Program-made: the position numbers and the translations under genes
In this document: one piece after another, positions 40,056 to 50,694 of the stretch
Layout of the letters: each line of letters begins with the position of its first letter
Numbering within the stretch: the first letter of the stretch is position 1
The notes under the pieces: model-generated
What the model saw: the letters and a program-made list of their open reading frames with translations, nothing else
What the model was told of the DNA's origin: nothing
Databases searched by the model: none
Source: Oscillospiraceae bacterium
GTDB taxonomy: Bacteria > Bacillota > Clostridia > Oscillospirales > CAG-272
Length of the DNA: 64,000 bases
Assembly (NCBI GenBank): GCA_015064385.1
Contig: SVSI01000001.1
Span: 157,637 to 221,636, forward strand
Direction: 5' to 3'

Positions 40056-43000
40056 ATGACCCGTTCGAAAAGAACTAAAATTCTGGCATTTTTCCTCGCC
40101 GTTCTGACTGTTATAGCCCCGTCAACCGCAGTTGCGGCCAAGGAGACTAACGATGCATATCAGTCAGCGTCCCTTTCCGATCTGCTCCGCCTCTCCAAAT
40201 ACGAGGATTATATGCTGGAGCATCAGAATGTCGGCTTCGGTGAGAAAAGTTACGTTCTTTCCTCTGATGATATCCTGAACTACAACGCGGATATCACGAA
40301 CGCGGAAGTCAGAGAAGAGTGTGTTGATGAAGAAAGGGGTATTAAGGGCCTCTACCTTCCCGCTACGGGAATCGTAGGTTGGAATATCCCCGAAGAAATG
40401 AAGGCGGGTATGTACGCCGTCAAATTCAAATACGTCCCTATCAAAGAGGAAATCTCGAAAACGACTTCCATTGAAAGAACGTTTTATATCAACGAGTCGG
40501 TTCCTTACTACGAAGCGCGTTACCTTTCCATTTCAAAGGTATGGGTGGATGACGTAAATTCGTATCAGAAGGATTCCGACGGTAACGTTATCTACCGTTA
40601 TCTCAACGCAGACGGAACGCTTGCTTTCGAATACGTTGATATAAACGGTAACGTGCTTGAGCGCGCAGTTGAAAACAGAGCACTCGTCTTTAAGAAGACG
40701 GGTGAGACCGTTTCGGCAGACGGATATCAGAAATATCCCGTTTTCGCAAACGATATAGACGGTAACGAATCCAAGCCGTCCAAATATATGGTCAACGAGC
40801 TCTGTACGTACGTTGCTACCGACTCCTCGGGATATCACATAGAACCCCTTCAGTTCTATTTCCCTGATGGAAACAACACGATCCAGCTCGAGGCACAGCG
40901 CGAAGCTATGGTCCTCGTGGGAGTTGAGATCTTCCCGTACGATTACGACAAGGAAGTAAAGTCCTTTGATGAATACGTAAAATACTGGCAGGACAACGGC
41001 GCCGCCGACGTTGCCGACTTCTACAAGAAGCTTCAGGCAGAGTATCCCGACGCTACGTCCGAGACCACGCTCTATCCCCTTGCGGACAGAACGAGCGCCA
41101 TATCGCAGCCCCAGTCTCCCTACATTCAGTACCTCAACGCTATCGGCGGTGACGGCGGTGATAAGTGGCAGAGCGCAGGACAGTGGGTACGCTATACCGT
41201 AGAGGTAGAGCAGGACGGATTTTACGAGATCGTTCTTCGTTACCGCCAGTCGGTAAACGAAGGTGCTTATTCCACCCGTGTGCTCAAGGTTGCTACCCAG
41301 AGCATGATAAACGAGGGAAAAGCGCCCGAGGCGCCTTTCAAAGAGGCAAACTACTTAAGATTTAATTATAAGGATACCTGGCAGGTCTCCGCGATAAACA
41401 GCGGAAGTGACGTCACCTACAAGGTATATCTTGAAAAGGGCAAGAACTATATCGAGCTCGAAGCGGGACTCGGAGATATGGCAGAGATACTTCTCGACGT
41501 TACCGACTCGCTCAACACGATAAACGACATCTATATCAAGTTCCTTATGATTACGGGATCTGATCCCGATAAATATCGCGACTATGACTTCTACAGCATC
41601 GTTCCGGACGAGGTAAACGGACTTCTCGTTCAGTCAGGTAAGCTTTACGCTCTTGCCGATAAGCTTCAGGCACAGGTTGGAAGCGGCGGTTCTTATACCG
41701 CAACCCTCCGTACCGTTGCTCAGCTCCTTGAGAGAATGGGTAAGAACGAGCACAATATTGCAGCGAACCTTGAAAACCTCAAGGAAAATCTCGGTACCAT
41801 CGGTACCTGGATCCAGAACGGAGCAAAGCAGCCCCTTGAGCTTGATTACATTATAGTCAGAACTCCTCAGGGCAACGACAATCTCCCCAAGGCGGAGGCA
41901 AACTTCTGGCAGTCGCTCTGGTTTGAGATCTGCCAGTTCTTCAGAAGCTTCGTTGCAGACTACAGCCAGCTTGGTGCTACCGTAGTGTCCGACCCCGACA
42001 ACAGAATAGTCGTATGGACCACTCTCGGACGTGACCAGGCGCAGGTTCTCAGAAGTCTTATCAACTCCGACTTCGCGAAGAATAATACGGAAGCAAACGT
42101 TGACCTAAAGCTCGTTGCGGGCGGCGCGCTGCTTCCTTCAGTTCTTGCAGGCGTCGGACCTGACGTATCGCACGGACACGGCTCGGGAGACGTTATCAAC
42201 TGGGCAATAAGAAGCGCGGTACAGCCGCTTGACGATTTCGAGGGATTTGACGAGCTTAAAGATGACTTTACCGAGGCGTCGTGGATCCCGATTACCCTGT
42301 ACAGTTTGAAGAAGGACGGCACCCGTTCCGAGACTACCTACGGTCTCCCCGAGGCGCTCGACTTCCCGATGATGTTCTACCGCGCGGACGTTCTTAACGA
42401 GCTCGGTCTTTCGGTTCCCAAGACGTGGAGCGAGATGGAGACGGTAATGGACACCCTTGGCGAGAACAACATGCAGATAGCTATTCCGACCTATATCGGC
42501 GGACACGATATCTTCCTTGCACAGATGGGTAAAGAGGTAGATAAGGGTGGAGAGTTCTGCGGAGTACGTTATATCAACGACGGTATGGAGATCGGTTACG
42601 ATACCGATACCGCTCTTGAGGCGTTCTCGTATCTTATGTCCTTCTTTACCGACCACGGTCAGCCGAAGCAGTACGACTTCGTAAACCGTTTCCGTACCGG
42701 TGAGATCCCGATCGGTATCATAGGATACTCGACTTATACTCAGCTTAGCATATTTGCTACCGAGATACAGGGACTTTGGGAATTCGTTCCGCTTCCCGGT
42801 TGGGAGACCTACAACGACGATGGAACGATATCGGTCAACAATAACGCTATCGGAACTACGACGGCAATAATTATGCTTGCCAACGAGGATCGCTCCGAGC
42901 ATCTCACGAACTTTGCATGGAAGTTTATGAAGTGGTACGTTTCGGAAAACACTCAGGCAAACTACGCTAACGAGCTTACCGCTCTCTTCGGAAGCGAATA

Positions 43001-43280
43001 CAAGTACCACACGGCAAACAACGCCGCACTTGAATCGCTTTCCTGGACGACCAGCGAATACAACAACCTTATGGCACAGATCGGAAGTCTTAAGGGAATC
43101 AGAGAGTACCCCGGCGGATACATCATCTCGCGTTATCTCAAGTTCGCGTTTGATGAGGTATATAACGACGGTGCAGAACCCGAAAAGGCACTCAGAGACT
43201 ACGTTCGTGATATCAATACCGAGATCACGAGAAAGCGCTCAGAGTTTGATCTTGCAGTCAAAGAGGTTACGTTTGGATAA
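40056..43280 (+). CDS. Giant extracellular solute-binding protein with N-terminal carbohydrate-binding-like region
   Basis: A 1074-residue secreted protein; ordinary family 1 solute-binding proteins have about 430. A signal peptide ends near AVAA (25-28). The N-terminal 600 residues include beta-sandwich stretches (WVRYTVEVEQDGFYEIVLRY near 374, and a similar GIVGWNIPEEMKAGMYAVKFKY near 110) like carbohydrate-binding modules. The substrate-binding fold begins near residue 650 (IVVWTTLGRDQAQVLRSLI) and ends with MKWYVSENTQ and the tail helix. GGAGG precedes the ATG at 40056. It leads a seven-gene operon with two permease pairs, so it probably delivers a large glycan or oligosaccharide to them. 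Confidence 0.85.
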   Translation: MTRSKRTKILAFFLAVLTVIAPSTAVAAKETNDAYQSASLSDLLRLSKYEDYMLEHQNVGFGEKSYVLSSDDILNYNADITNAEVREECVDEERGIKGLYLPATGIVGWNIPEEMKAGMYAVKFKYVPIKEEISKTTSIERTFYINESVPYYEARYLSISKVWVDDVNSYQKDSDGNVIYRYLNADGTLAFEYVDINGNVLERAVENRALVFKKTGETVSADGYQKYPVFANDIDGNESKPSKYMVNELCTYVATDSSGYHIEPLQFYFPDGNNTIQLEAQREAMVLVGVEIFPYDYDKEVKSFDEYVKYWQDNGAADVADFYKKLQAEYPDATSETTLYPLADRTSAISQPQSPYIQYLNAIGGDGGDKWQSAGQWVRYTVEVEQDGFYEIVLRYRQSVNEGAYSTRVLKVATQSMINEGKAPEAPFKEANYLRFNYKDTWQVSAINSGSDVTYKVYLEKGKNYIELEAGLGDMAEILLDVTDSLNTINDIYIKFLMITGSDPDKYRDYDFYSIVPDEVNGLLVQSGKLYALADKLQAQVGSGGSYTATLRTVAQLLERMGKNEHNIAANLENLKENLGTIGTWIQNGAKQPLELDYIIVRTPQGNDNLPKAEANFWQSLWFEICQFFRSFVADYSQLGATVVSDPDNRIVVWTTLGRDQAQVLRSLINSDFAKNNTEANVDLKLVAGGALLPSVLAGVGPDVSHGHGSGDVINWAIRSAVQPLDDFEGFDELKDDFTEASWIPITLYSLKKDGTRSETTYGLPEALDFPMMFYRADVLNELGLSVPKTWSEMETVMDTLGENNMQIAIPTYIGGHDIFLAQMGKEVDKGGEFCGVRYINDGMEIGYDTDTALEAFSYLMSFFTDHGQPKQYDFVNRFRTGEIPIGIIGYSTYTQLSIFATEIQGLWEFVPLPGWETYNDDGTISVNNNAIGTTTAIIMLANEDRSEHLTNFAWKFMKWYVSENTQANYANELTALFGSEYKYHTANNAALESLSWTTSEYNNLMAQIGSLKGIREYPGGYIISRYLKFAFDEVYNDGAEPEKALRDYVRDINTEITRKRSEFDLAVKEVTFG

Positions 43281-43326
43281 ATCCAAAACTAAATATCAGT
43301 AAACAACATTAAGGAGTGATCATAAA

Positions 43327-44292
43327 GTGTCAGCAAAAGTAAAGACACACTCCAATGATGAAGTTAAAAAGCCGGTCGCCAGAAAAGATCTTTCGAAAGC
43401 GGCGTGGACGTGGAAGGAAATGAAGAAAAATTGGGTAGCTTACGCAATGCTTGCTCCCTACTATATAGTTTTTCTTCTTTTCACCATCGTTCCGGTTATA
43501 GTATCATTGGTGTTAAGTTTCTTTGAATTTAATATGATAGAACCTCCTGTCTGGGTTGGTATCCAAAACTATACCAGACTCTTCCTCGCAGACGACCTGT
43601 TTGTAACTGCATGTAAGAACACGCTTATCTTTGCATCGATAATCGGTCCCGTTTCCTACATAATGTCATTCTGCGTGGCATGGTTCATCAATGAGCTCGG
43701 TCCCAAGCTCCGTGCGGTAGTAACGCTTATATTCTACGCACCTAACATCGGTGGATCTGTTTACCTTATCTGGAAGACGCTCTTCTCGAGTGACTCTTAC
43801 GGATACGTAAACGGTATTCTTCTCGATCTGGGAATCATTACGAAAGCGATCTCCTTCTTTGAGGACGCTAAGTACATTATGCCCCTTTGTATCGTCGTAG
43901 CCCTTTGGCTCTCGCTCGGTACGTCCTTCCTTAACTTCATTGCCGGACTTCAGGGCGTTGACCACTCGCTTTACGAGGCGGGCGCGGTTGACGGCATCTC
44001 GAACAGATGGCAGGAGCTTTGGTATATCACGCTTCCGTACATGAAGCCCCAGCTGCTTCTCAGTGCGGTACTCGCGATCACGCAGGCGTTCGGTTTCGGT
44101 CAGGTAGTTAACGACCTTTGCGGTAACCCCTCTACCGACTACGCGGCGTGGACGATAATGCACCACCTTGACGACTACGGCGGTGCGCGATTTGAGATAG
44201 GTTACGCTTCGGCTATCGCTACGGTACTGTTTATCGTAATGGTAGGAACTAACCAGCTCGTCAAAAAACTCTTATCGAAGGTGGGACAGTGA
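43327..44292 (+). CDS. ABC sugar transporter permease, MalF/UgpA type, GTG start
   Basis: A 321-residue inner-membrane permease of the CUT1 family with six helices. The ATPase-coupling EAA loop reads EAGAVDGISNRWQELWYITLPYMKP near residue 217. The first helix follows a basic, charged cytoplasmic lead of about 45 residues. The start is a GTG at 43327, with AAGGAG ahead. It pairs with the next gene, two bases away. Confidence 0.92.
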   Translation: MSAKVKTHSNDEVKKPVARKDLSKAAWTWKEMKKNWVAYAMLAPYYIVFLLFTIVPVIVSLVLSFFEFNMIEPPVWVGIQNYTRLFLADDLFVTACKNTLIFASIIGPVSYIMSFCVAWFINELGPKLRAVVTLIFYAPNIGGSVYLIWKTLFSSDSYGYVNGILLDLGIITKAISFFEDAKYIMPLCIVVALWLSLGTSFLNFIAGLQGVDHSLYEAGAVDGISNRWQELWYITLPYMKPQLLLSAVLAITQAFGFGQVVNDLCGNPSTDYAAWTIMHHLDDYGGARFEIGYASAIATVLFIVMVGTNQLVKKLLSKVGQ

Positions 44293-44293
44293 T

Positions 44294-45175
44294 ATGGCTA
44301 AAACACAGAAAATGAGAGTTAGAAAACACAGAGTCGTTCTCAACCGTTCGGTTGGAGGCGATACGGGAATATTCTTCTTCCTTGCAATAATGGGAATAGT
44401 AATGTTCCTCCCCATGCTTTACACGATAATGCAGTCGTTAAAGCCGCTTGACGAGCTTTGGTATTTCCCGCCGAAGTTCTACGTTATGAACCCGACTACC
44501 AAGAACTTCTCTGACCTCTTCAGACTTATGAGTCAGAGCTGGGTGCCCTTCTCGAGATACATATTCAACACCGTGCTCATCTCGGTAGGCGGTACCTTCG
44601 GTCACCTTATCCTTGCGGCTATGGCGGCTTACGTTCTTGCAAAGATCAAGTTCCCCGGAAGAAACTGGCTCTTCCAGACGGTCGTTCTTTCACTTATGTT
44701 CCATACGACCGTTGCATCCCTGTCGAAGTTCATCATTATGTCGGGAATCGGCATGATAGATACTATCTGGTCGATAATCATTCCCGCGTGGGGATCTTCG
44801 CTCGGACTTTACCTTATGAAGCAGTTTATGGAAAGCGCGGTAGCGGACGCAGTGCTCGAAAGCGCACGTATCGACGGTTGCCGCGAGTTCAAGACCTTCT
44901 GGGTAATTGCGATGCCTATGGTTAAGCCCGCTTGGCTTACCCTTATAATGTACTCGTTCAAGGACCTTTGGAACACGGGTAACGTTATTTACATTTACAG
45001 TGAGCAGCTCAAGACGCTCAACTACGCTATCAACCAGATCATAAGCGGCGGTATCACCCGTGCGGGTGCGGCTGCGGCTTCCACGGTCGTAATGATGGCA
45101 GTGCCGATCCTCGTATTCGTTGTCAGCCAGAGTAACATCATAGAGACGATGGGTACGTCGGGTATGAAGGACTAA
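44294..45175 (+). CDS. ABC sugar transporter permease, MalG/UgpE type
   Basis: A 293-residue CUT1 permease, partner of the previous one. EAA loop: ESARIDGCREFKTFWVIAMPMVKP near residue 194. The typical C-terminus TMGTSGMKD is present, close to the usual TGGAVKG. It starts two bases after the MalF-type stop, and the next gene starts ten bases later after a GGAGGT site. Confidence 0.92.
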   Translation: MAKTQKMRVRKHRVVLNRSVGGDTGIFFFLAIMGIVMFLPMLYTIMQSLKPLDELWYFPPKFYVMNPTTKNFSDLFRLMSQSWVPFSRYIFNTVLISVGGTFGHLILAAMAAYVLAKIKFPGRNWLFQTVVLSLMFHTTVASLSKFIIMSGIGMIDTIWSIIIPAWGSSLGLYLMKQFMESAVADAVLESARIDGCREFKTFWVIAMPMVKPAWLTLIMYSFKDLWNTGNVIYIYSEQLKTLNYAINQIISGGITRAGAAAASTVVMMAVPILVFVVSQSNIIETMGTSGMKD

Positions 45176-45185
45176 GGAGGTAGCG

Positions 45186-47363
45186 ATGAAAAAGAAAATC
45201 ACGTGTATAGCTGCTTTTCTGTGCTGCCTCATAATGCTTCTCGGTTCGTTTGGTGCTTACGCTGATACGTACACCTACAATATTGACGGAGAGCCCGTAA
45301 ACTCTCCCGATGCGTATCACGCGCACGCGCAGATAACTGCGACGCAGATGGGACTTAAAACCGCGCTTAAATATCCTTCGGACATTAAGACCGATAGCGA
45401 CGGCAACGTTTACATCGCGGATCCTGAGAACAGCAGAATAGTAGTTCTTGACAAAACTTACAAGTTAAAATTCGAAATCACAAAATTCACCAACGGCAAC
45501 GGCGTTGAAAACGACGCGCTGAAGGGTTGCCAGGGCGTTTTCGTATGGGAAGGTCTTGAGCCCACCGACGACGGCGGATATATAACTTCCAAATATATCT
45601 ACGTAGCGGACACCGAAAACAAGAGAATAGTAATATTCGACAAAGACGGCAAATATTTAAGACATCTCACTGCGCCCTCCTCGGACGTGTTCGACGAAGG
45701 CGAATCGTACAATCCTAAGGCAATCGCGGTCAGCGATTCGATGCGTATTTACGTAGTATGTACCTCAACTCATCAGGGTGTTATGACTCTGAACAATGAA
45801 GGTGAATTCTGCGGATACATCGGTGCTACAAAGGCAAAGTACAATCTCTTCCAAATGATCTGGAGAAATTTCCAGACTCAGGAACAGCTCGAACAGTCGG
45901 GCAAGGTGCTTTCCACCGCCTTCAATAATATCGTTATCGACGACGATGGATTCCTTTGGGTAACTACTAATACTATCGACGAAGCCGAAGCAAGCAAGGC
46001 GCTCAAAAACAAAAAGCCGGACTATGCAACGGTTAAGAAGATAAGTACCTCGGGTGACGACATAATGAAGCGTAACGGCTTCTTCGCACCTATGGGTGAG
46101 GTTCAGATCAATCTGTTCGTGGACGCAGCTTCCTCGCAGGGAGTTGTAACCGGAACTTCGAGTATCGTCAGCATAGCAATGGGCCCCGAGGGTACTTATT
46201 CGATCGTTGACGATAAGAGAAGTAAGATCTACACCTACAACGATCAGGGTGAGCTTCTCTTCGTGTTCGGAGACAAGGGCTCGCAGCTCGGAAGCATCAG
46301 TAAGGTTTCTTCAATAGCATATCAGGGCGATAAAATGCTCGTTCTCGACTCGCAGAACCACTCGTTTACGGTATTTACCCGCAACCAGTACGGCGATATG
46401 CTCATAAGAGCTATCAAGCATGACAACGAGCGCAGATACGACCTCTCCATCAGAGACTGGAACGATGTTCTTCAGAGAAACAATAACTTCGACGCGGCAT
46501 ACATCGGTCTCGGCGATGCTTATTACAGAAGCGGTGCGTTTGCGGAGGCGATGGAATACTATAAGGTAGCGTACGATACCGACGGATATTCGGACACCTT
46601 CCAGTACTGGAGAAAGAATTTTGTTGAACAGAATATTATTCTGATCATAATCGTTCCCGTTATTGCAATACTCCTTATCGGCTATCTCTTCAAGGTAGCA
46701 GGTAAGGTCAACAAGAAGGCAGCCCTTTCGGGACGCCGCAGAAGAACCTTTAAGGAAGAATTCTTCTATGGTTTCCACGTAATATTCCATCCGTTTGACG
46801 GATTCTGGGATCTTAAACACGAAAAACGCGGCTCATTGCGCGGAGCGTTTGCTTGGCTCGGACTTGCGGTACTCGTGTTTACCTATCAGGCAACCAGTGA
46901 AGCGTTCATCTTCAACCCCAGAGGTGCAATGACGAGCGTTGTTTCACAGATGCTCGGACTTATCGTTCCGCTCGTTCTGTGGACGGTTGCAAACTGGTGT
47001 ATTACCACACTCTTCAACGGTGAGGGAAGTCTTAAGGATATATTCATTGCAAGCTGCTACTGCCTTGCTCCGATAGTTCTTATAATCTTCCCGTCCACGC
47101 TTCTCACCTATTGTGTGACTGCAAGCGAAGCAACGTTCATAACGCTTATCGTTGCAATCTGCTACATCTGGCTCGGACTTCTTCTGTTCTGCTCCACGAT
47201 GGTAACGCACGATTACACCTTCAGTAAGAACATACTCACCGTTATCGTAACTATCGTAGGTATGGCGATCATCATGTTCATACTCGCACTCTTCTCGGGA
47301 CTCTTCGTGAAGATGGCAAGCTTCATAAGCAACATAATAACCGAAATTCAGTACCGTGCATAA
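45186..47363 (+). CDS. Secreted NHL-repeat / TPR / Yip1 membrane fusion protein
   Basis: A 725-residue protein. A signal peptide (1-26) leads to an extracellular NHL-type beta-propeller (about 50-415: SDGNVYIADPENSRIVVLD, YVADTENKRIVIFDKDGKYL, VDDKRSKIYTYNDQGELL). Then comes a short TPR pair (about 415-475), a membrane helix (about 481-501) and a Yip1 domain with five helices (about 525-715) starting EEFFYGFHVIFHPFDGFWDLK. The order means the propeller faces outside and the Yip1 part spans the membrane. In an ABC-importer operon it could sense or gate substrate entry; that is inference. Confidence 0.85.
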   Translation: MKKKITCIAAFLCCLIMLLGSFGAYADTYTYNIDGEPVNSPDAYHAHAQITATQMGLKTALKYPSDIKTDSDGNVYIADPENSRIVVLDKTYKLKFEITKFTNGNGVENDALKGCQGVFVWEGLEPTDDGGYITSKYIYVADTENKRIVIFDKDGKYLRHLTAPSSDVFDEGESYNPKAIAVSDSMRIYVVCTSTHQGVMTLNNEGEFCGYIGATKAKYNLFQMIWRNFQTQEQLEQSGKVLSTAFNNIVIDDDGFLWVTTNTIDEAEASKALKNKKPDYATVKKISTSGDDIMKRNGFFAPMGEVQINLFVDAASSQGVVTGTSSIVSIAMGPEGTYSIVDDKRSKIYTYNDQGELLFVFGDKGSQLGSISKVSSIAYQGDKMLVLDSQNHSFTVFTRNQYGDMLIRAIKHDNERRYDLSIRDWNDVLQRNNNFDAAYIGLGDAYYRSGAFAEAMEYYKVAYDTDGYSDTFQYWRKNFVEQNIILIIIVPVIAILLIGYLFKVAGKVNKKAALSGRRRRTFKEEFFYGFHVIFHPFDGFWDLKHEKRGSLRGAFAWLGLAVLVFTYQATSEAFIFNPRGAMTSVVSQMLGLIVPLVLWTVANWCITTLFNGEGSLKDIFIASCYCLAPIVLIIFPSTLLTYCVTASEATFITLIVAICYIWLGLLLFCSTMVTHDYTFSKNILTVIVTIVGMAIIMFILALFSGLFVKMASFISNIITEIQYRA

Positions 47364-47377
47364 GGAAAGGAGGAAAA

Positions 47378-50300
47378 ATGATGACTACTAAAAATACAAG
47401 AATTGCATCTTTGTTCATACTTATCTGTATGATCACTGCTATGTTTACATTTTTACTCCCCGTTTCCGCAGACAGCGCGGCACCGGAGACGGGCGAGGAG
47501 CTTCTCGCTACCGAGGAGATCCTTGCTACCTACCTTACCAAGGTATATAAGAACGAAAGAGCGAAGCTCGCAACGATGGAATATAAAAAGGCGAGCCCTA
47601 ACGGCAATTACCGTCTTTATATAGACTCACATTCGGGTGAGGTCGCAGTTGAATGCGTATCCACCGGCGAGATACTTCTTTCCAACCCTTACGATGCCGC
47701 AAGCGTCAAGAGTGAGGATATAAGAAAGCAACTCCTTTCTCAGGTCATTATCAATTTCCGTGACCTTGAGGATAACGGCAAGGAAAGACAGTTTATCAGC
47801 TATACCGATAGTGCTTTGTTCGGCCAGATCGACGTAAAGAACACTAAGACCGGTATTCGCGTTGAGTACGTACTCGGTAAAGAGTCCACACGTTCGCTCG
47901 TTCCCAGATGGATCGAGGCAACGAGATTCGAAGAGCAGATAATGGCTTATATCGATCCCGAAAAGAGCGTGGAGGAAGCTTACATCTACGACAAGCTCAT
48001 TTCTTACTATTCTCTTATCAATACCAACTCTGATAAAATATCGAGCGTAGCGGCAAAGGAATATGAAACCAAATATCCCTGTGTTGCAAAGCCGTATTAC
48101 ACGGAGGAGGTCAACATTGGTCTTATGGTAAACGATAAGGACACTGTTGGTCCCAATATAGTTTCGGGTGTTACCGGACTCAAAAAGGACAAAATGGCAA
48201 TATACGCTATCGACAGTGACGTTGAGTCCTCCGAGCAGGAGCTCAACCGCCTTGAGGGTTACATCAAGCGTTTCTGCCCCCACTATAACTTTGAAGAGGT
48301 CGTAAACGACCACGAGCTTACGGGTTATAAGGGATCTGCAAACCAGAACGCAGTATTCTATTTCTCAATAGAATATTCCATAACCAACGAAGGGCTCGTT
48401 GCCAGCGTTCCCGGCAACAGCATTACGTATGATGAGGAAAAATACAACCTCGATAATATTATCCTTCTTCCTTATATGGGCGCATCCAACGGAGCAAAGA
48501 ATGACGGTTACACCTTCATCCCCGACGGAAGCGGAACCATTATAAGAAACACGGATATAACCAAAGCCGGTTCTGCATATACGCTCACCGGTCAGGTTTA
48601 CGGTCCCGACTACGCTTATCACACTATAAATAAGCGTTGGGACGGAAAGAGCGAGGTATTCACCGCTCCCGTATTCGGCATCATCAACACTACGACTCAT
48701 ATCGAATATGGCGATCTTATTTCCCAAAGAGAGGAAATAGTCTATAAGCGTGATGAGAACGGAGAAATCGTTTATATCCCGGGTACAAACGACCCCGAGA
48801 TCGTTTACGTGTATGACAGTAACGGACGTCCGATGCAGTATCCTGACGGAAGCCCCGTTACCGAGACTGAGACCGTTTACGTTTACGAGGAGTTCAAGAG
48901 CACCTCGTCAAACGGCGTATTTGCAGTCATCACCGAGGGTGAAGCACTTGCATACATTACCTCCTCTCACGGAGGCGGACTCAGCCACAACTACAACACC
49001 GTATATGCAGAGTTCTATCCCAGATCGTCTGACTCGTACAACCTCGGAGACTCTATCTCGGTTGCGGGAAGCACTGAGTGGACGATCACCTCTGACAGAA
49101 AGTACACCGGTAGATTTACCGTAAAGTACATAATGCTCAGCGATAAAGAAAACTCCGCTTACGATGCAACTTACGTTGGAATGGCAAACGCTTACCGCGA
49201 TCACCTCGTCTCAAACGGATTTATCAGTAAGATAGACGATGCAAAGCAGAATATTCCGCTTTACCTTGAGACCTTCGGTATGATCGAGGTCCAGGAGATG
49301 ATAATGACCATCCCCACATGGGTCGATACACCTCTTTCTACGTTCGAGGACGTTGAAAAGATGTACGGTGCTCTTGCCGAGGCAAATATCGACAACGTTA
49401 AGTTTAAGCTGACCGGCTTCACAGAGGGCGGTTGGAAATCAAGTCTTGCTCCCAGCACCGTCAAGTTTGAAAAGGTTCTCGGCGGCAAGGACGGATACAA
49501 CACACTTGTTGAAAATGCAGAAAAGACGAACGGACTCCTTGAGGTGTTCCCCGACTTCGATTTTGCAAACGTAAATACCACGAAGTTCTTTGATAAATTC
49601 AGCCAAAACAAAGACGTAGCAAGAACGGTTGACGACCGTTATGCGGGTAAGAGAGAGTACACCTCTATATACCAGACCTTCCAGTACACGGGCTCTGTAT
49701 GTGTGTCTCCCGCATCTTACGAAAAGATCTACGAACACTTTGAAAAGGCAATGAGAAAGTTTAACAAGGGCGGTATTTCGGTATCCACGCTGGGTAGCGA
49801 CGTTAACACAGACTTCAATGAGGATAATCCGCTCAACAGAGAGGACGGCAAGGGCTACACTGTAGAGCTCCTGTCCAAGCTGAAGAGCCAGTATTCCAGC
49901 GGAGTTATGGTGAGCCAGGGTAATGCATACGCTTGGCCCTATGCGTCACACATTCTTAACGTAGCGCTCGAGGGAAGTAACTACATCCGTACCAGCGAGA
50001 GCATCCCCTTTATAGGAATGGTTCTCCACGGATATATCAACATTGCGGGCTCGCCCACAAATATGCAGGGTAATATCGAGCACGAAATGCTGAAGATAAT
50101 CGAAAACGGCGCATCCCCCTACTACGTTCTCGTAATGCAGAACTCCTCGCTTCTTAAGGAATATTTCCAGTATTCCGATTATTATTCGATCGACTTTGAA
50201 AACTGGAAGAGCGACGTTATAGAGACCTATAACACGATAAACAAGGCACTTTATGACGTTCAGACGGCACAGGTAGTTGATCACAAGTTTGTGATCGGCG

Positions 50301-50677
50301 AAAGAGTGCTTGACGAAAGCGAACAGAGCGAGAGAGATGCAAGCTACGAAAAGCAGCTTGCAGCTTATAAGGCAGGTCGCGAAGAAGCTTTTGAGATATA
50401 TCTGAAAGAGCTTGCAAAAGCAGAAGAGAAGAAGCAGGCAGCCATCGCTGCAGGCGAAGACTATACCGAGGAGATCGCTCCTTTCGAGTATAAGGAATTC
50501 GTCTATACCGATTCGGTATATACTGCTGTGGACGATAACACTATCGTTTATATGGAGTACGAAAACGGAATAAGCTTCGTTCTCAACTACAACCTGTTCG
50601 ATACAAGAGTCGAGGTGGACGGAGTCACCTACGAGGTTGACGCTATGTCGTTCATCAAGATCTACCCCACTAAGTGA
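47378..50677 (+). CDS. Secreted DUF5696 family protein, likely glycan-active
   Basis: A 1099-residue secreted protein with an N-terminal signal (to about residue 32, VSAD). The main body matches the DUF5696 family of Paenibacillaceae and Clostridia: an N-terminal beta region, a beta-sandwich middle, then a TIM-barrel-like part (residues about 620-930, with DVEKMYGALAEANIDNVKFKL, LLEVFPDFDFANV, and GISVSTLGSDVN). A charged coiled segment rich in E/K/A (about 985-1030) precedes a closing beta domain. The family always sits beside sugar ABC transporters and is suspected to be a glycoside hydrolase; no activity has been recalled. GGAGG precedes the start; a second ATG follows at once. Confidence 0.8.
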   Translation: MMTTKNTRIASLFILICMITAMFTFLLPVSADSAAPETGEELLATEEILATYLTKVYKNERAKLATMEYKKASPNGNYRLYIDSHSGEVAVECVSTGEILLSNPYDAASVKSEDIRKQLLSQVIINFRDLEDNGKERQFISYTDSALFGQIDVKNTKTGIRVEYVLGKESTRSLVPRWIEATRFEEQIMAYIDPEKSVEEAYIYDKLISYYSLINTNSDKISSVAAKEYETKYPCVAKPYYTEEVNIGLMVNDKDTVGPNIVSGVTGLKKDKMAIYAIDSDVESSEQELNRLEGYIKRFCPHYNFEEVVNDHELTGYKGSANQNAVFYFSIEYSITNEGLVASVPGNSITYDEEKYNLDNIILLPYMGASNGAKNDGYTFIPDGSGTIIRNTDITKAGSAYTLTGQVYGPDYAYHTINKRWDGKSEVFTAPVFGIINTTTHIEYGDLISQREEIVYKRDENGEIVYIPGTNDPEIVYVYDSNGRPMQYPDGSPVTETETVYVYEEFKSTSSNGVFAVITEGEALAYITSSHGGGLSHNYNTVYAEFYPRSSDSYNLGDSISVAGSTEWTITSDRKYTGRFTVKYIMLSDKENSAYDATYVGMANAYRDHLVSNGFISKIDDAKQNIPLYLETFGMIEVQEMIMTIPTWVDTPLSTFEDVEKMYGALAEANIDNVKFKLTGFTEGGWKSSLAPSTVKFEKVLGGKDGYNTLVENAEKTNGLLEVFPDFDFANVNTTKFFDKFSQNKDVARTVDDRYAGKREYTSIYQTFQYTGSVCVSPASYEKIYEHFEKAMRKFNKGGISVSTLGSDVNTDFNEDNPLNREDGKGYTVELLSKLKSQYSSGVMVSQGNAYAWPYASHILNVALEGSNYIRTSESIPFIGMVLHGYINIAGSPTNMQGNIEHEMLKIIENGASPYYVLVMQNSSLLKEYFQYSDYYSIDFENWKSDVIETYNTINKALYDVQTAQVVDHKFVIGERVLDESEQSERDASYEKQLAAYKAGREEAFEIYLKELAKAEEKKQAAIAAGEDYTEEIAPFEYKEFVYTDSVYTAVDDNTIVYMEYENGISFVLNYNLFDTRVEVDGVTYEVDAMSFIKIYPTK

Positions 50678-50694
50678 GAAAGGAGAGACGTAAA

